The notes: generated by a model not told the origin, from the sequence alone. DNA of 64,000 nucleotides from Bacillota bacterium (GCA_023416585.1 JAEZHM010000105.1:8144-72143); one strand, 5' to 3'; numbered from the stretch's first letter, positions 25,592-34,844 are shown. Numbers and translations are program-made.

Positions 25592-28252
25592 TTACGCCAA
25601 TACAGTTTCCTTTTCTGCCCGCTTTATCACTTTTTGCTCCGGCAGTTTCTTCGCAGGTGCGCCGCCGTAGTAGGCTTCCGTCAGTATTCCTTCCATGTCC
25701 TTAATTCTTGGATATACAGGGTTGGCGGTAGTGCACTGGTCTTCAAAGGCCCGCTCGGCAATGGCCGGCACCTGATCCAGAAATACCTTTTCGTCGATGC
25801 CCAGGTCTTTGAGCGTCGCGGGGATGTTCAGCTTCCGGTTCAGCTCCTTCACTGCCGCAATAAGGCTCTTGACCTGATCTTCCACCGTATCGCCCTTCAG
25901 GTTCAGCACCCTGGCGATTCTGGCATACCGCTTGTCGGCGGTGTACGTGCCATATTTGGGGAAGGTGGCAAACTTATCGGGCTTTTTGGCGTTGTAGGCG
26001 ATCACGTATGGTAGGATAACAGCGTTGGCCCGGCCGTGGCTTACGTGGAACTCGCCGCCAATCTTATGAGCCAGGGAATGGTTGATGCCAAGGAATGCGT
26101 TGGTAAAGGCCATACCGGCGATGCAGGAGGCGTTGTGCATTTTTTCCCGTGCTTCGGTATCGCCATCATTCAGATAGCTGCGTTCAAGATATTCAAAGAT
26201 CATTTCAATGGCTTTTATGGCCAGCCCGTCGGTAAAATCGGAAGCCAGCACCGACACATAGGCCTCAATGGCGTGTGTCAGCACGTCCATGCCCGTATCC
26301 GCCACAATCGTTTTAGGCAGCGACCTAACAAACTGGGGGTCGATGATGGCCACATCCGGCGTCAGCTCATAATCCGCCAAAGGGTATTTCACATTGCCGT
26401 TTCGCTTATCGGTAATCACGGAAAAGCTGGTCACCTCCGAGCCCGTTCCGCTGGTGGTGGGAATGCACACCATTTGCGCTTTCTTACCCAGGTTGGGGAA
26501 GTGGAATGCCCGCTTGCGGATGTCCAGAAACCGCAAACGCAGACCATCAAAGGATGTTTCCGGGTACTCGTAGAACAGCCACATGCCCTTGGCCGCGTCC
26601 ATGGCGGAGCCGCCGCCCAGGGCGATAATCACATCCGGCTGAAAGGCTTTCATGGCCGCAACGCCCCGTTCGATGGTTTCCACCGAAGGGTCCGGCTCCA
26701 CCTGGTCAAAAATCTCGCTGTGGCAATACGTTTGGCGCTTGCGCAGGTAATGGAGCACCTTGTTTACATAACCCAGCTTCACCATCACAGGGTCGGTGAC
26801 GATAAAGGCCCTACTGATATTCGGCATGTGGGCCAAATACTGAACGGAGTTTTCTTCAAAATAGATTTTCGGTGGAATCTTGAACCACTGCATGTTCACC
26901 CTGCGGTGTGCCACCCGCTTTTTGTTGATCAGGTTTACCGTGGAAACGTTGGCTGTGGTGGAGTTGTGGCCGAAGGAGCCGCAGCCCAGCGTGAGGGAAG
27001 GCGTATTGGCGTTGTAGATATCGCCGATGGCGCCCTGGGAGGATGGCGCGTTGGCGATCACCCTGCCCGCCTTCATGGCTTCGCCGTAGGCTTTGCAAAG
27101 CTCCTCGTCGTCGGAATGGATCACCGCGGAATGGCCCAGACCGCCCAGCTCCAGCATTTCCTGGGCGTAGCGGAAACCATCCTTTTCATCCCTGACCACA
27201 AAGTAGGCCAGTACCGGCGAAAGCTTCTCCAGGGAAAGAGGATACTGCCGGCTGGGTTCCGGAAGCTTGGCAATCAGTATCTTTGTGTTTTCCGGCACAT
27301 TCAGCTGAACCTGGCTTGCAATCCACGAGGCTGTCTTGCCCACCACCTGAGGATTGACCCCTTCCCGGCCGGCGGGCATCATATATTCCGTCAGCTTTGC
27401 GATTTCGTCGGGCTTCAAAAAGTAGCAGTTGTTCTCCTGCATGAAGTTTTCAAACTTCGGGGCAATTGCTTCATCTACGATCACACCCTGCTCCGAGGCG
27501 CAGATCATGCCGTTGTCAAACGTTTTGGAAAGCATCAGGTCCGTGCAGGCCCGCTCCACATTCACATTGCGGTTGATATAGCAGGGCACGTTTCCGGGGC
27601 CTACCCCAAGAGCGGGCTTGCCGGCGCTGTAGGCGGAATGCACCATGGACGATCCGCCGGTGGCCAGGATCAGGGAGATGCCTTTGTGGTGCATGAGCGC
27701 CGTTGTCGCCTCCACAGAGGGCTGCTCAATCCATTGCACACAGCCTTCCGGCGCGCCGGCGGCGATCGCCGCGTCCCTTACAATGCGTGCCGACTCCGCG
27801 GAGCACTTTTGGGCGGAAGGGTGGAAGGCGAAAATGATGGGGTTCCTTGCCTTGGCGCAAATCAGCGCCTTGAACAGCGTAGTGGAAGTGGGGTTGGTAA
27901 CGGGCGTTACCCCGGCCACCACGCCCACCGGCTCCGCCAGTTCGATATAGCCTTCCTGCTCATTTTCATCTACGATGCCTACGGTTTTCAGATCCTTGAT
28001 GCTGTGCCAAATATATTCCGTGGCAAACATGTTTTTGATGACCTTGTCTTCCACGTTGCCGCGGCCCGTTTCCTCCACCGCCATTTTGGCAAGGTGCATA
28101 TGCGCGTCCAATCCGGCCAATGTCATGGCGTGCACAATTTTGTCCACCTGGGTCTGGTCAAGGAGCATATACTCTTCCAGCGCCTTTAGCGCCTTGTTCA
28201 CCAGGTTGTCGATCATATTTTCAACAAGCTTCATATCCTGCTCTTTTGCCAT
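25592..28252 (-). CDS. adhE: Bifunctional acetaldehyde-CoA/alcohol dehydrogenase
   Basis: The 886-residue fusion reduces acetyl-CoA to acetaldehyde and then ethanol, regenerating NAD in fermentation. The N-terminal aldehyde dehydrogenase half has the catalytic cysteine in FDNGMICASEQ. The C-terminal half is an iron-dependent alcohol dehydrogenase (GGGSAMDAAKGMW, IPTTSGTGSEVT, metal ligands in GINHSLAHKIGG). Full family length. Members form spirosome filaments. A Rex-like site overlaps its promoter, so NADH/NAD control is likely. It points away from the sugar ABC operon. Confidence 0.97.
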   Translation of the reverse strand: MAKEQDMKLVENMIDNLVNKALKALEEYMLLDQTQVDKIVHAMTLAGLDAHMHLAKMAVEETGRGNVEDKVIKNMFATEYIWHSIKDLKTVGIVDENEQEGYIELAEPVGVVAGVTPVTNPTSTTLFKALICAKARNPIIFAFHPSAQKCSAESARIVRDAAIAAGAPEGCVQWIEQPSVEATTALMHHKGISLILATGGSSMVHSAYSAGKPALGVGPGNVPCYINRNVNVERACTDLMLSKTFDNGMICASEQGVIVDEAIAPKFENFMQENNCYFLKPDEIAKLTEYMMPAGREGVNPQVVGKTASWIASQVQLNVPENTKILIAKLPEPSRQYPLSLEKLSPVLAYFVVRDEKDGFRYAQEMLELGGLGHSAVIHSDDEELCKAYGEAMKAGRVIANAPSSQGAIGDIYNANTPSLTLGCGSFGHNSTTANVSTVNLINKKRVAHRRVNMQWFKIPPKIYFEENSVQYLAHMPNISRAFIVTDPVMVKLGYVNKVLHYLRKRQTYCHSEIFDQVEPDPSVETIERGVAAMKAFQPDVIIALGGGSAMDAAKGMWLFYEYPETSFDGLRLRFLDIRKRAFHFPNLGKKAQMVCIPTTSGTGSEVTSFSVITDKRNGNVKYPLADYELTPDVAIIDPQFVRSLPKTIVADTGMDVLTHAIEAYVSVLASDFTDGLAIKAIEMIFEYLERSYLNDGDTEAREKMHNASCIAGMAFTNAFLGINHSLAHKIGGEFHVSHGRANAVILPYVIAYNAKKPDKFATFPKYGTYTADKRYARIARVLNLKGDTVEDQVKSLIAAVKELNRKLNIPATLKDLGIDEKVFLDQVPAIAERAFEDQCTTANPVYPRIKDMEGILTEAYYGGAPAKKLPEQKVIKRAEKETVLA

Positions 28253-28283
28253 GGGGAGGCACCTCCATTTTCTTATTTGGGGA

Positions 28284-28304
28284 CCAGAGAATGTTTTTCT
28301 CTGG
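28284..28304 (-). promoter_or_regulatory. Leader hairpin upstream of adhE
   Basis: CCAGAGAA (28284-28291) pairs with TTCTCTGG (28297-28304) in the transcript leader just before the ribosome site of adhE. No T tract on the minus strand. It could stabilise the mRNA 5' end. Confidence 0.4.
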
Positions 28305-28313
28305 CTCGTTAAT

Positions 28314-28342
28314 ATTTTAACATAATATTGTTAAAATTTCAA
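28314..28342 (-). promoter_or_regulatory. Promoter of adhE
   Basis: Minus strand TTGAAA (28337-28342), 17 bases, TAAAAT (28314-28319). The Rex-like site covers the -35 box and a second dyad covers the -10 box and spacer. Confidence 0.65.
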
Positions 28343-28345
28343 CAA
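28328..28345. promoter_or_regulatory. Rex-like redox operator of adhE
   Basis: TTGTTAAAATTTCAACAA matches the Rex pattern TTGTTAA-N4-TTAACAA at all but one position. A second, overlapping 22-bp dyad (TTTTAACA / TGTTAAAA) spans 28315-28336. Rex releases such sites at high NADH, de-repressing adhE. Confidence 0.75.
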
Positions 28346-28611
28346 TCTTTTTTGAATAGTTCACGTCTCATCTTTGCCTGAGGAGAAGACTTTATACCAT
28401 TTAAAATCATTCAGGCAGCTATAGGCAGCGCAGGCTCAAATGTATTCCTGTTGTAAGCACTAAATGGAAGAAATCTAACGAAGCCCTATGACAGGACTAA
28501 CACAGGGCGCCTATGATGGAATGGAGGGAGAATAGCAAACATACTGCAGCATTCCCTGCAAAAAATTGAAGCAAAACTTTCAGACCGTGGTACAATCTCC
28601 ATATTATTACG

Positions 28612-28640
28612 TTGACATTAGGCCGCAATGTGCCTATAAT
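28612..28640 (+). promoter_or_regulatory. Perfect sigma-A promoter of the sugar ABC operon
   Basis: TTGACA (28612-28617), 17 bases, TATAAT (28635-28640). Both boxes match the consensus exactly, so the operon should be strongly expressed unless repressed. Confidence 0.88.
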
Positions 28641-28644
28641 GTAA

Positions 28645-28664
28645 AATGATTGGGAACGATCATT
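28645..28664. promoter_or_regulatory. Candidate operator at the start of the sugar ABC operon
   Basis: AATGAT and ATCATT flank TGGGAACG (20 bp in all), covering the expected transcription start. TGGGAACG is a half-site often seen in CG-centred LacI-family operators. The rest of the gene-free stretch 28346-28611 shows no other recognised feature. Confidence 0.45.
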
Positions 28665-28766
28665 GTGCAGTATGAATAAGCAAATGGGCCGGCATCATTC
28701 TGCCTGCGTTATGCAAATGCAGGCCGGTCATGCATCGCTGACCCGGTAGGAGGCATGGCATTTTCT

Positions 28767-29678
28767 ATGGACTTACCACGCGCACACGCAAAACACAACC
28801 CTTCGCCTTTAAGTATGAGGCGCATACTACCCACGGTGGAGCCTTATCTGTTCCTATTGCCAGCCCTTGTAGTCTTTATTTTATTTTTGTATTTCCCGTT
28901 TGTGCGAACTATTTACCTTAGCCTGTTTCTCACCAACAAGTATGGCCTGGCCAAGGTATTTGTGGGGGCCAAAAACTATCTGGATATTTTTAAGGCCGAT
29001 TCCAATTTCTGGCCAAGCCTGTTGGTAACCTTTCAGTTCGTGTTCCTGGTGGGTCTTGGCGGCCTGGTGGTGGGCCTGATCACCAGCCTGCTTACCGAAA
29101 GGAAATACCCGGGCAACACATTTGCCAGCGCTGTTTACGCCATGCCGGTAGCCATCGCCTCCGCCGCTGCCTCCATGTCCTTCAAGATGATACTGCATCC
29201 CACCAACGGGCTTTTGAACATTTTGCTTGGCACGCAGATCAACTGGACGGGCGATTCAAATTATGCCCTATTTTCCGTTGCGGCCATGACGGTATGGCTC
29301 ACCTCAGGCATCAACTTCATTTTTTTAAGCGCGGGGCTGCGCAATATTCCCGCGGAACTGTATGAAAGCGCCTCCCTGGATGGAGCGGGGTATTTTAAGA
29401 GGCTGTGGCATGTGACTTTGCCAGGCCTTTCTCCCACGTTGTTTTTTCAGGTCATCATCAATATCATCGGCGGATTCCAATCCTTCAGCCAGATCAGGCT
29501 GTTAACCCAGGGCGGCCCCGGCGAAGCCACAAACGTTATCGTCTACGCCATTTACCGGGATGCTTTTTTCAACTTCCGGTTCGGTACCGCCGCAGCCAGG
29601 TCGGTGATCCTGTTTGTGATCGTGCTGTGCATCACGCTCGTACAATTCAGCATGGAAAAAAGGAGCGTGCATTATTAA
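28767..29678 (+). CDS. Carbohydrate ABC importer permease, MalF/UgpA type
   Basis: About 303 residues with six transmembrane segments (LFLLPALVVFILFLYFPFV first). The cytoplasmic EAA loop that docks with the ATPase reads YESASLDGAGYFKRLWHVTLP near residue 210. I chose the ATG at 28767: AGGAGG ends 13 bases upstream, while the ATG at 28755 is only one base from it and could not be used efficiently. First gene of a permease-permease-binding-protein operon without an ATPase, which in Firmicutes is normally supplied by a shared MsmK/UgpC-type subunit elsewhere. Sugar unknown. Confidence 0.9.
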   Translation: MDLPRAHAKHNPSPLSMRRILPTVEPYLFLLPALVVFILFLYFPFVRTIYLSLFLTNKYGLAKVFVGAKNYLDIFKADSNFWPSLLVTFQFVFLVGLGGLVVGLITSLLTERKYPGNTFASAVYAMPVAIASAAASMSFKMILHPTNGLLNILLGTQINWTGDSNYALFSVAAMTVWLTSGINFIFLSAGLRNIPAELYESASLDGAGYFKRLWHVTLPGLSPTLFFQVIINIIGGFQSFSQIRLLTQGGPGEATNVIVYAIYRDAFFNFRFGTAAARSVILFVIVLCITLVQFSMEKRSVHY

Positions 29679-30514
29679 TGCAAACACGGCTGATACGCAA
29701 AAAAGCAAAAAACCTGGGTTCGTTCCTGCTGAACGTGCCGATTCTGGCAATCATACTTGTTCCGCTTCTGTATACGCTCTTTATCAGCATCATGCCCGCC
29801 AGCGAAATCTACAAAAACCGTCTCATACCGTCTGCCATCCAATTTTCCAACTATGTCCGCGCTTTTACCAATACAAGCTATCCGTTTTTGCGGTTCATAC
29901 TCAACTCCTTCATTGTTTCCACCTCCGTCATGCTTGGCCAGATGCTCACCTGTTCCATGGCGGCGTTTGCTTTTGCCTTCCTCAATTTCAGAGGCAAAAA
30001 GCTGCTTTTCATCATGATCCTGGCCACCATGATGGTGCCGGGAGAAGCCACCATCATCGCCAACTACCTGACCATCAGCGCCTGGGGATGGCGGGACAGC
30101 TATCAGGCGTTGATCATGCCTTTTCTTTCCAGTGCCATGGGCATTTTCCTGCTCAGGCAAAATTACCTGACCTTCGCCAAGGAACTGCATGAGGCAGCGC
30201 GATTGGACGGCTGCTCAAACGCACGGTTCCTTGCGTCCATCGTGATGCCGCTTTCCCGGCCCGCCCTGGGGGCCCTTGGCGCCTATGTGTTTTTGAACAC
30301 CTGGAACCAGTATATGTGGCCCCTGCTGGTCACGGATACATCCGCCCACCGCACGGTGCAGATAGGAATCAGCATGCTCTATGATGTCGACGCCGAGGCG
30401 CTGGGGTTAATGATGGCGGGTGTGATCATTGTTATCGTTCCTTCGCTTTCCATCTTCATCTTTATGCAAAAGCAGCTCATCAACGGCCTGATGGCCGGTG
30501 CGGTGAAGGGCTGA
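29678..30514 (+). CDS. Carbohydrate ABC importer permease, MalG/UgpE type
   Basis: A 278-residue partner permease with six membrane segments and an EAA loop LHEAARLDGCSNARFLASIV near residue 170. The start codon shares one base with the preceding stop (TAATG) and has AGGAG upstream, so the long in-frame extension into the previous gene is rejected. Together the two permeases form the channel of a CUT1-type sugar importer. Confidence 0.93.
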   Translation: MQTRLIRKKAKNLGSFLLNVPILAIILVPLLYTLFISIMPASEIYKNRLIPSAIQFSNYVRAFTNTSYPFLRFILNSFIVSTSVMLGQMLTCSMAAFAFAFLNFRGKKLLFIMILATMMVPGEATIIANYLTISAWGWRDSYQALIMPFLSSAMGIFLLRQNYLTFAKELHEAARLDGCSNARFLASIVMPLSRPALGALGAYVFLNTWNQYMWPLLVTDTSAHRTVQIGISMLYDVDAEALGLMMAGVIIVIVPSLSIFIFMQKQLINGLMAGAVKG

Positions 30515-30572
30515 ACAACCGGATGATCGCGCGCTTTTGCGCGTATCAAATAATACAACAAGGAGAATTCCC

Positions 30573-31898
30573 ATGAAAAAGCTTATCTCCGTACTGGCAG
30601 CGCTCGCGATGCTACTGACCCTCATTCCTGCGGCGCTGGCGGAAGCCCCGGTGGAAATCGTATTCTGGCATTCCATGGGCGGCGTCAACGGCGAAGCCAT
30701 AACCACCATGGTCAACAACTTCAATGAAGCTTATGCCGGCAAAATCAAGGTCAATGTTGAGTATGCGGGCTCTTACGACGATGCCATCAACAAGATCAAG
30801 GCCGCCGGCATGAGCGCCCTGCCCTGCGACGTGGTGCAAATCTATGACATCGGCACCCGCTTCATGATCGACAGCGGCTGGGCCAAGCCCGTGCAGGACT
30901 TCATCGACGCCACCAGCTATGACATCTCCCAGATCGAGCCCAACATTGCTGCTTACTACACCATCGACAGCAAACTTTACTCCATGCCTTTTAACAGTTC
31001 CACCCCCATTCTGTACTATAACAAGACTGCCTTTGAAAAGGCCGGTCTGGACCCCAACACGCCCCCCAAGAACTTTGACGAGATCATCGCCATGGCGGAA
31101 AAACTGACTGTCAAGGATGCTTCCGGCACTGTAACCCAGCGCGGTTTCGGTATGGGCAACTATGGCTGGTTCTTTGAACAGTGGGTTGGCAAACAGGGCA
31201 AGCAGTATGTGGACAACAACAACGGCCGCGGCGCGGATGCCGCTACCAAAGTCGTGTTTGACGAAAACGGCGCCGCCAAGGATATCCTGGGCGTCTGGAA
31301 AAAGCTGATCGACGACGGCGTCATCACGTACCTGAACCAGGGCAACAACGATGCCAAGGCCGCTTTTATCGCCGGCCAGATCGCCATGACGCTGGAATCC
31401 ACAGCGGCACTTAAGTCCCTTCTTACCAACGTGGGCGATGCCTTTGAAATCGGCACCGGCTTCTTCCCCAACATCAACAAGGATGATGTGGGCGGCGTAT
31501 CCATCGGCGGCGGTTCCCTGTGGGCGCTGAACAGCGGCAACGAAGCCAAGCAAAACGCCACCTGGGAATTCATTCAATACATGATCTCCCCCGATCAGCA
31601 GGCTTTCTGGAACGCCCAGACCGGTTACTTCCCCATCACCGTGGCCACCCATGAGCTGGATGCCTTCAAGGCCAACCTTGCGCAATTCCCGCAGTTCGGC
31701 ACGGCCATTGAGCAGCTCCATTCCACCAAGCCCGAGTATGCCGGCTCGCTTTTGAGCGTGTTCCCGGAAGCCCGCCAGCTTGTGCAGACCTATACCGAGA
31801 AACTGGTCGGCGGCGAATTGAGCGTGGATGACGCGGTTTCCAAGCTGGCTGCCGATATCAACAGCGCCATCGAAGAATATAACTTAGTAAATCAATAA
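30573..31898 (+). CDS. Carbohydrate ABC importer solute-binding protein
   Basis: A 441-residue family 1 extracellular binding protein. AGGAG lies seven bases before the ATG at 30573. The signal peptide (MKKLISVL, hydrophobic core, ending PAALAEAP) has an A-x-A type cleavage site and no lipobox cysteine, which is unusual for a cell with a single membrane. Typical motifs: EIVFWHSMGGVNGEA, DVVQIYDIGT, MPFNSSTPILYYNKTAFEKAG. It follows the permeases by 58 bases containing a small GC hairpin, a common way of raising binding-protein expression over the permeases. Confidence 0.94.
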   Translation: MKKLISVLAALAMLLTLIPAALAEAPVEIVFWHSMGGVNGEAITTMVNNFNEAYAGKIKVNVEYAGSYDDAINKIKAAGMSALPCDVVQIYDIGTRFMIDSGWAKPVQDFIDATSYDISQIEPNIAAYYTIDSKLYSMPFNSSTPILYYNKTAFEKAGLDPNTPPKNFDEIIAMAEKLTVKDASGTVTQRGFGMGNYGWFFEQWVGKQGKQYVDNNNGRGADAATKVVFDENGAAKDILGVWKKLIDDGVITYLNQGNNDAKAAFIAGQIAMTLESTAALKSLLTNVGDAFEIGTGFFPNINKDDVGGVSIGGGSLWALNSGNEAKQNATWEFIQYMISPDQQAFWNAQTGYFPITVATHELDAFKANLAQFPQFGTAIEQLHSTKPEYAGSLLSVFPEARQLVQTYTEKLVGGELSVDDAVSKLAADINSAIEEYNLVNQ

Positions 31899-31908
31899 CC
31901 TTTACTCC

Positions 31909-31947
31909 AAGAGGCTGCCGGTGAAAACCGGCAGCCTCTTTTTCTTT
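31909..31947 (+). terminator. Intrinsic terminator of the sugar ABC operon
   Basis: A 14-bp perfect stem (AAGAGGCTGCCGGT with its complement, loop GAAA) followed by TTTCTTT, 11 bases beyond the binding-protein stop. Confidence 0.95.
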
Positions 31948-31997
31948 GCTTTCAAATCTTGTATACTTTTATGGATAATAAACCACTGGAGGCAGAA

Positions 31998-32696
31998 ATG
32001 GAACAGGAAGCACGAAAGTATCTTGAAAAGGACAAGCTTTTGCACATCGACATGCTGGAGCCCCTGCGGCTTAAGGAAGCAAAAATCCTCTATGCGGGAG
32101 AGGATGGCGTGCTTATCTACCAAATCCCCGGCGGCATCCATATGCTCAGCGCCGCATCAGAAGAAAGCGCAAGGCGGATTTCCGCCCTGATGGAGAATGC
32201 GTCCCTCATTGTGCTTCATCAGCCCTATTTAAGGAATGAACTGATGCACCGCTTTTCCCTTAAGCGGACTATGTTCTGCCACCAGGCAGCCTGGATGAAA
32301 GATACGCCTGTTCCCGCGCAGGATAATGATGCGGATATAAGGCCTTTGACCGTGAGCGATTTCACCGTCGTTAGCCAGCATTATGTAAGCTTGCCTGATG
32401 AGCAGTATATACGCAGCCGGCTGGAAGCCGGAATGCTGGGCATTTATATGAACGGTGACCTGGCGGGCTTTATAGGCACCCATCCGGAAGGCACCATAGG
32501 ATTATTGGAAATCTTGCCAGCCTACCGCCGGCTGGGGTTGGCCTTCCAGTTGGAAATTGCCATGATGCATCGCCAACAGGCGCAGGGGCGTATCCCATAT
32601 GCCCAGATCATAGAAGGAAACGCGGCGTCTATTGCATTGCATAAAAAGCTGGGTATGGAAGTAATGCAAGAGCCGTCCTTATGCTGGTTATACTAA
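31998..32696 (+). CDS. GNAT-family N-acetyltransferase
   Basis: About 232 residues. The C-terminal half (residues about 115-232) is a GNAT fold with the acetyl-CoA-binding block LEILPAYRRLGLAFQLEIA, preceded by a less conserved N-terminal domain. I choose the ATG at 31998, which has GGAGG five bases upstream, over an upstream ATG inside the terminator region. The acceptor is unknown. It is probably transcribed on its own, since a strong terminator precedes it. Confidence 0.8.
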   Translation: MEQEARKYLEKDKLLHIDMLEPLRLKEAKILYAGEDGVLIYQIPGGIHMLSAASEESARRISALMENASLIVLHQPYLRNELMHRFSLKRTMFCHQAAWMKDTPVPAQDNDADIRPLTVSDFTVVSQHYVSLPDEQYIRSRLEAGMLGIYMNGDLAGFIGTHPEGTIGLLEILPAYRRLGLAFQLEIAMMHRQQAQGRIPYAQIIEGNAASIALHKKLGMEVMQEPSLCWLY

Positions 32697-32703
32697 ACGC
32701 TGG

Positions 32704-33672
32704 TTACGGTATAGCGCTTGCAATGTATTCTCTGAAATACTGCAAAGGCTTGATCGTCTCGCCATAATTTTCACTGACAAAAACGGTTACCATTCTATAT
32801 TTGGGTACGACAATAATGAATTGCCCAAACAATCCCATTGAAAAGAAAGTTTGCGCAGATTCATCCTGATTCGTGGTTATCTCAGAAGTCCACCAGTGCA
32901 TTCCATAATGACCGATGTCTCCATATGTCAAAAACTTAGGCTTCGTAGATTCCTCAACCCATGCCGCAGGCAATATCTCATTCCCATCAACAGTACCTTT
33001 GTGCAGGTAGAGGGAACCGAACTTCATCATATCCTGTATATGCAGCTTCAGACCGTTGGCCCCCAAATTCACCTTTTGTTTTTCATACCAATGATAATCG
33101 CATATGCCAAGCGGCCCAAACAAGAACTGTTCGGCAAATTCGCATGTATTTTTGCCGGATACCTTTTGTATGATGGCAGATAAAAGGTGCGAGCACCCGG
33201 AATTGTAATTCATTCGCTCACCGGGGTTCGCTTCCATTTCTCGCCCCAGAATAAAGCCAATGATATCCCTTGAGTACTCCATGGGACTAAAGTAGTGCCA
33301 GTCGCCAAACTCCGGCCAGGTCAGCCCTTCGCTCATAGTAAGCAAGTGGTATACCGTTATGGCTTGCTTCCGAGGATCGTCCTTTGCAAAGGCGCTGCCA
33401 AAAAATGATGTGATGGGCATATCGATGCTGTCGATCAGTTTTCTATTTATGCAAATGCCAATCAGGGCAGATATAAAGCTTTTAGTACTCGAGTTAATGG
33501 CATGCAGGTTATGTACAACCTTCGGGTTTTTGTAATACTCATATACTATTTTGTCTTTGTACAATATGACACAGCCCAATATGCGGTCTTTTTTCATCTT
33601 GCTCTGCATTTGAAGAATCTCATTCTGATTCAACCCGCTGGATTGCAAGTCTGTTTTTTCAAATGGTCCCAT
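32704..33672 (-). CDS. Serine hydrolase, class C beta-lactamase-like
   Basis: A 322-residue member of the beta-lactamase/esterase (DUF-like AmpC) family. The nucleophile motif SxxK reads SSTKSF near residue 61, the tyrosine motif YNSG near 165, and the third motif region is YGMHWW. No signal peptide, so it is probably a cytoplasmic esterase or peptidase rather than a drug-resistance enzyme. Start at 33672 is set by AAGGAG nine bases upstream; a longer frame runs back through the mreB terminator and is rejected. Confidence 0.82.
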   Translation of the reverse strand: MGPFEKTDLQSSGLNQNEILQMQSKMKKDRILGCVILYKDKIVYEYYKNPKVVHNLHAINSSTKSFISALIGICINRKLIDSIDMPITSFFGSAFAKDDPRKQAITVYHLLTMSEGLTWPEFGDWHYFSPMEYSRDIIGFILGREMEANPGERMNYNSGCSHLLSAIIQKVSGKNTCEFAEQFLFGPLGICDYHWYEKQKVNLGANGLKLHIQDMMKFGSLYLHKGTVDGNEILPAAWVEESTKPKFLTYGDIGHYGMHWWTSEITTNQDESAQTFFSMGLFGQFIIVVPKYRMVTVFVSENYGETIKPLQYFREYIASAIP

Positions 33673-33757
33673 ATCTCTCTCCTTGAAGATGTATACCATT
33701 TCAGCCCAATACAGACACAACGATGTATGATTATTTGTCTCCCGAGATAACGCAAGA

Positions 33758-33787
33758 AAAATGCCGCTCGATAACGGGCGGCATTTT
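33758..33787 (-). terminator. Intrinsic terminator of the spoIIID-mreB unit
   Basis: AAAATGCCGC/GCGGCATTTT, 10-bp stem, 10-base loop, followed on the minus strand by TTCTT. It begins 28 bases beyond the mreB stop. Confidence 0.85.
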
Positions 33788-33815
33788 GCGGTAACACTGC
33801 TTATGGCAGGCCGAT

Positions 33816-34844
33816 TTACCTTGGGATCAGCCGCCTTCTCCCGCTTTCCAGGAAGTGCCGAAGTGCTCTCGGCTCCTCCAGGACCCTGCCGCAACCAACC
33901 ACTACGCAGTTTTGCGGGTCGTCGGCCGCGGCGCAGGTGACCTTCAATGCGGTGGAAACCGCTTCGCATAGACCCATAAGCTCCGCGCCGCCGCCGGTAA
34001 AGAGTATACCGGCCTCAAAGATGTCGGCGGCCAGTTCAGCCGGGGTGCGCTCCAAAACGGCATGTATGCTTTCGATAAACGCCTGCAGCGGCTCATCCAG
34101 CGCCTCGGTGATCTCGTCTGACGTGACGCGGATTGTTTTGGGCAGCCCGGTTAAAAGGTTGCGGCCGGTGACCTCCATGTATAACTGCTCGGTACGGGGC
34201 ACAGCGGAGCCGATGGTGATTTTCAGTTCCTCGGCTGTACGCTCGCCGATGAGCAGGTTATGCTTTCTCCGCAAATACCGTATAATGGCATCGTCAAACC
34301 TGTCGCCGCCCGTCTTGCTCAAATCGCTGACCACTACCTGGCCCATGGACAGCACGGCAATGTCCGTAACGCCGGCGGAAACATCCACGATCATGGAGCC
34401 ATAGGCTTCGTTCAGATCCAGCCCGGCACCGATGGCGGCGGCCACGGGCCGGTCCAATAGCTGCGTACGGCGCATACCCGCGTCGAACATAGTGGATATA
34501 ATGGACCGTTTCTCCACCTCATTGACGCCGCTGGGCAGCGACACCACCGCCAGGGGTCGGGAAAAGAAACGCCTGCCGATGACCTTCGTCACAAAATAGC
34601 GCAGCATTTCGCTTGTCAGCTCGAAATCGGATATAACGCCCTCCCGAAGGGGACGGATGGCCAATATCGTGCTGGGCGTACGGCCAAGCATGCGCCGGGC
34701 CTCATCGCCGACGGCAAGCACCTGCCGGCTGTCCCGGTCGATGGCCACCACGGCTGGCTCCCTAAGCACAATGCCTTTCCCCTTCATATATACCAGCACG
34801 TTGGACGTACCCAAATCAATGCCGATATCGCTGTATGCCGCCAT
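33816..34844 (-). CDS. mreB: MreB/Mbl-family rod-shape actin homologue
   Basis: A 342-residue bacterial actin that organises lateral wall synthesis under the membrane. Phosphate 1 motif DIGIDLGTSNVLVY, the adenosine-binding loop GILFTGGGAELMG, and GSMIVDVSAGVTDIAVLS mark the fold. Placement directly after spoIIID matches the spoIIID-mbl order of endospore formers. The family start MAAYSDIG at 34844 is taken; the longer frame begins in the intergenic region. Confidence 0.92.
   Translation of the reverse strand: MAAYSDIGIDLGTSNVLVYMKGKGIVLREPAVVAIDRDSRQVLAVGDEARRMLGRTPSTILAIRPLREGVISDFELTSEMLRYFVTKVIGRRFFSRPLAVVSLPSGVNEVEKRSIISTMFDAGMRRTQLLDRPVAAAIGAGLDLNEAYGSMIVDVSAGVTDIAVLSMGQVVVSDLSKTGGDRFDDAIIRYLRRKHNLLIGERTAEELKITIGSAVPRTEQLYMEVTGRNLLTGLPKTIRVTSDEITEALDEPLQAFIESIHAVLERTPAELAADIFEAGILFTGGGAELMGLCEAVSTALKVTCAAADDPQNCVVVGCGRVLEEPRALRHFLESGRRRLIPR

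Noticed and set aside
26036..28189. Open frame of about 717 codons on the plus strand opposite adhE
   Set aside because: It is fully antisense to the conserved adhE gene, has no ribosome site and its histidine/glycine-rich sequence is typical of a shadow frame in GC-skewed codons.
30612..31721. Long minus-strand frame opposite the sugar-binding protein
   Set aside because: Antisense to a clear gene with signal peptide and ribosome site; composition is that of a shadow frame.
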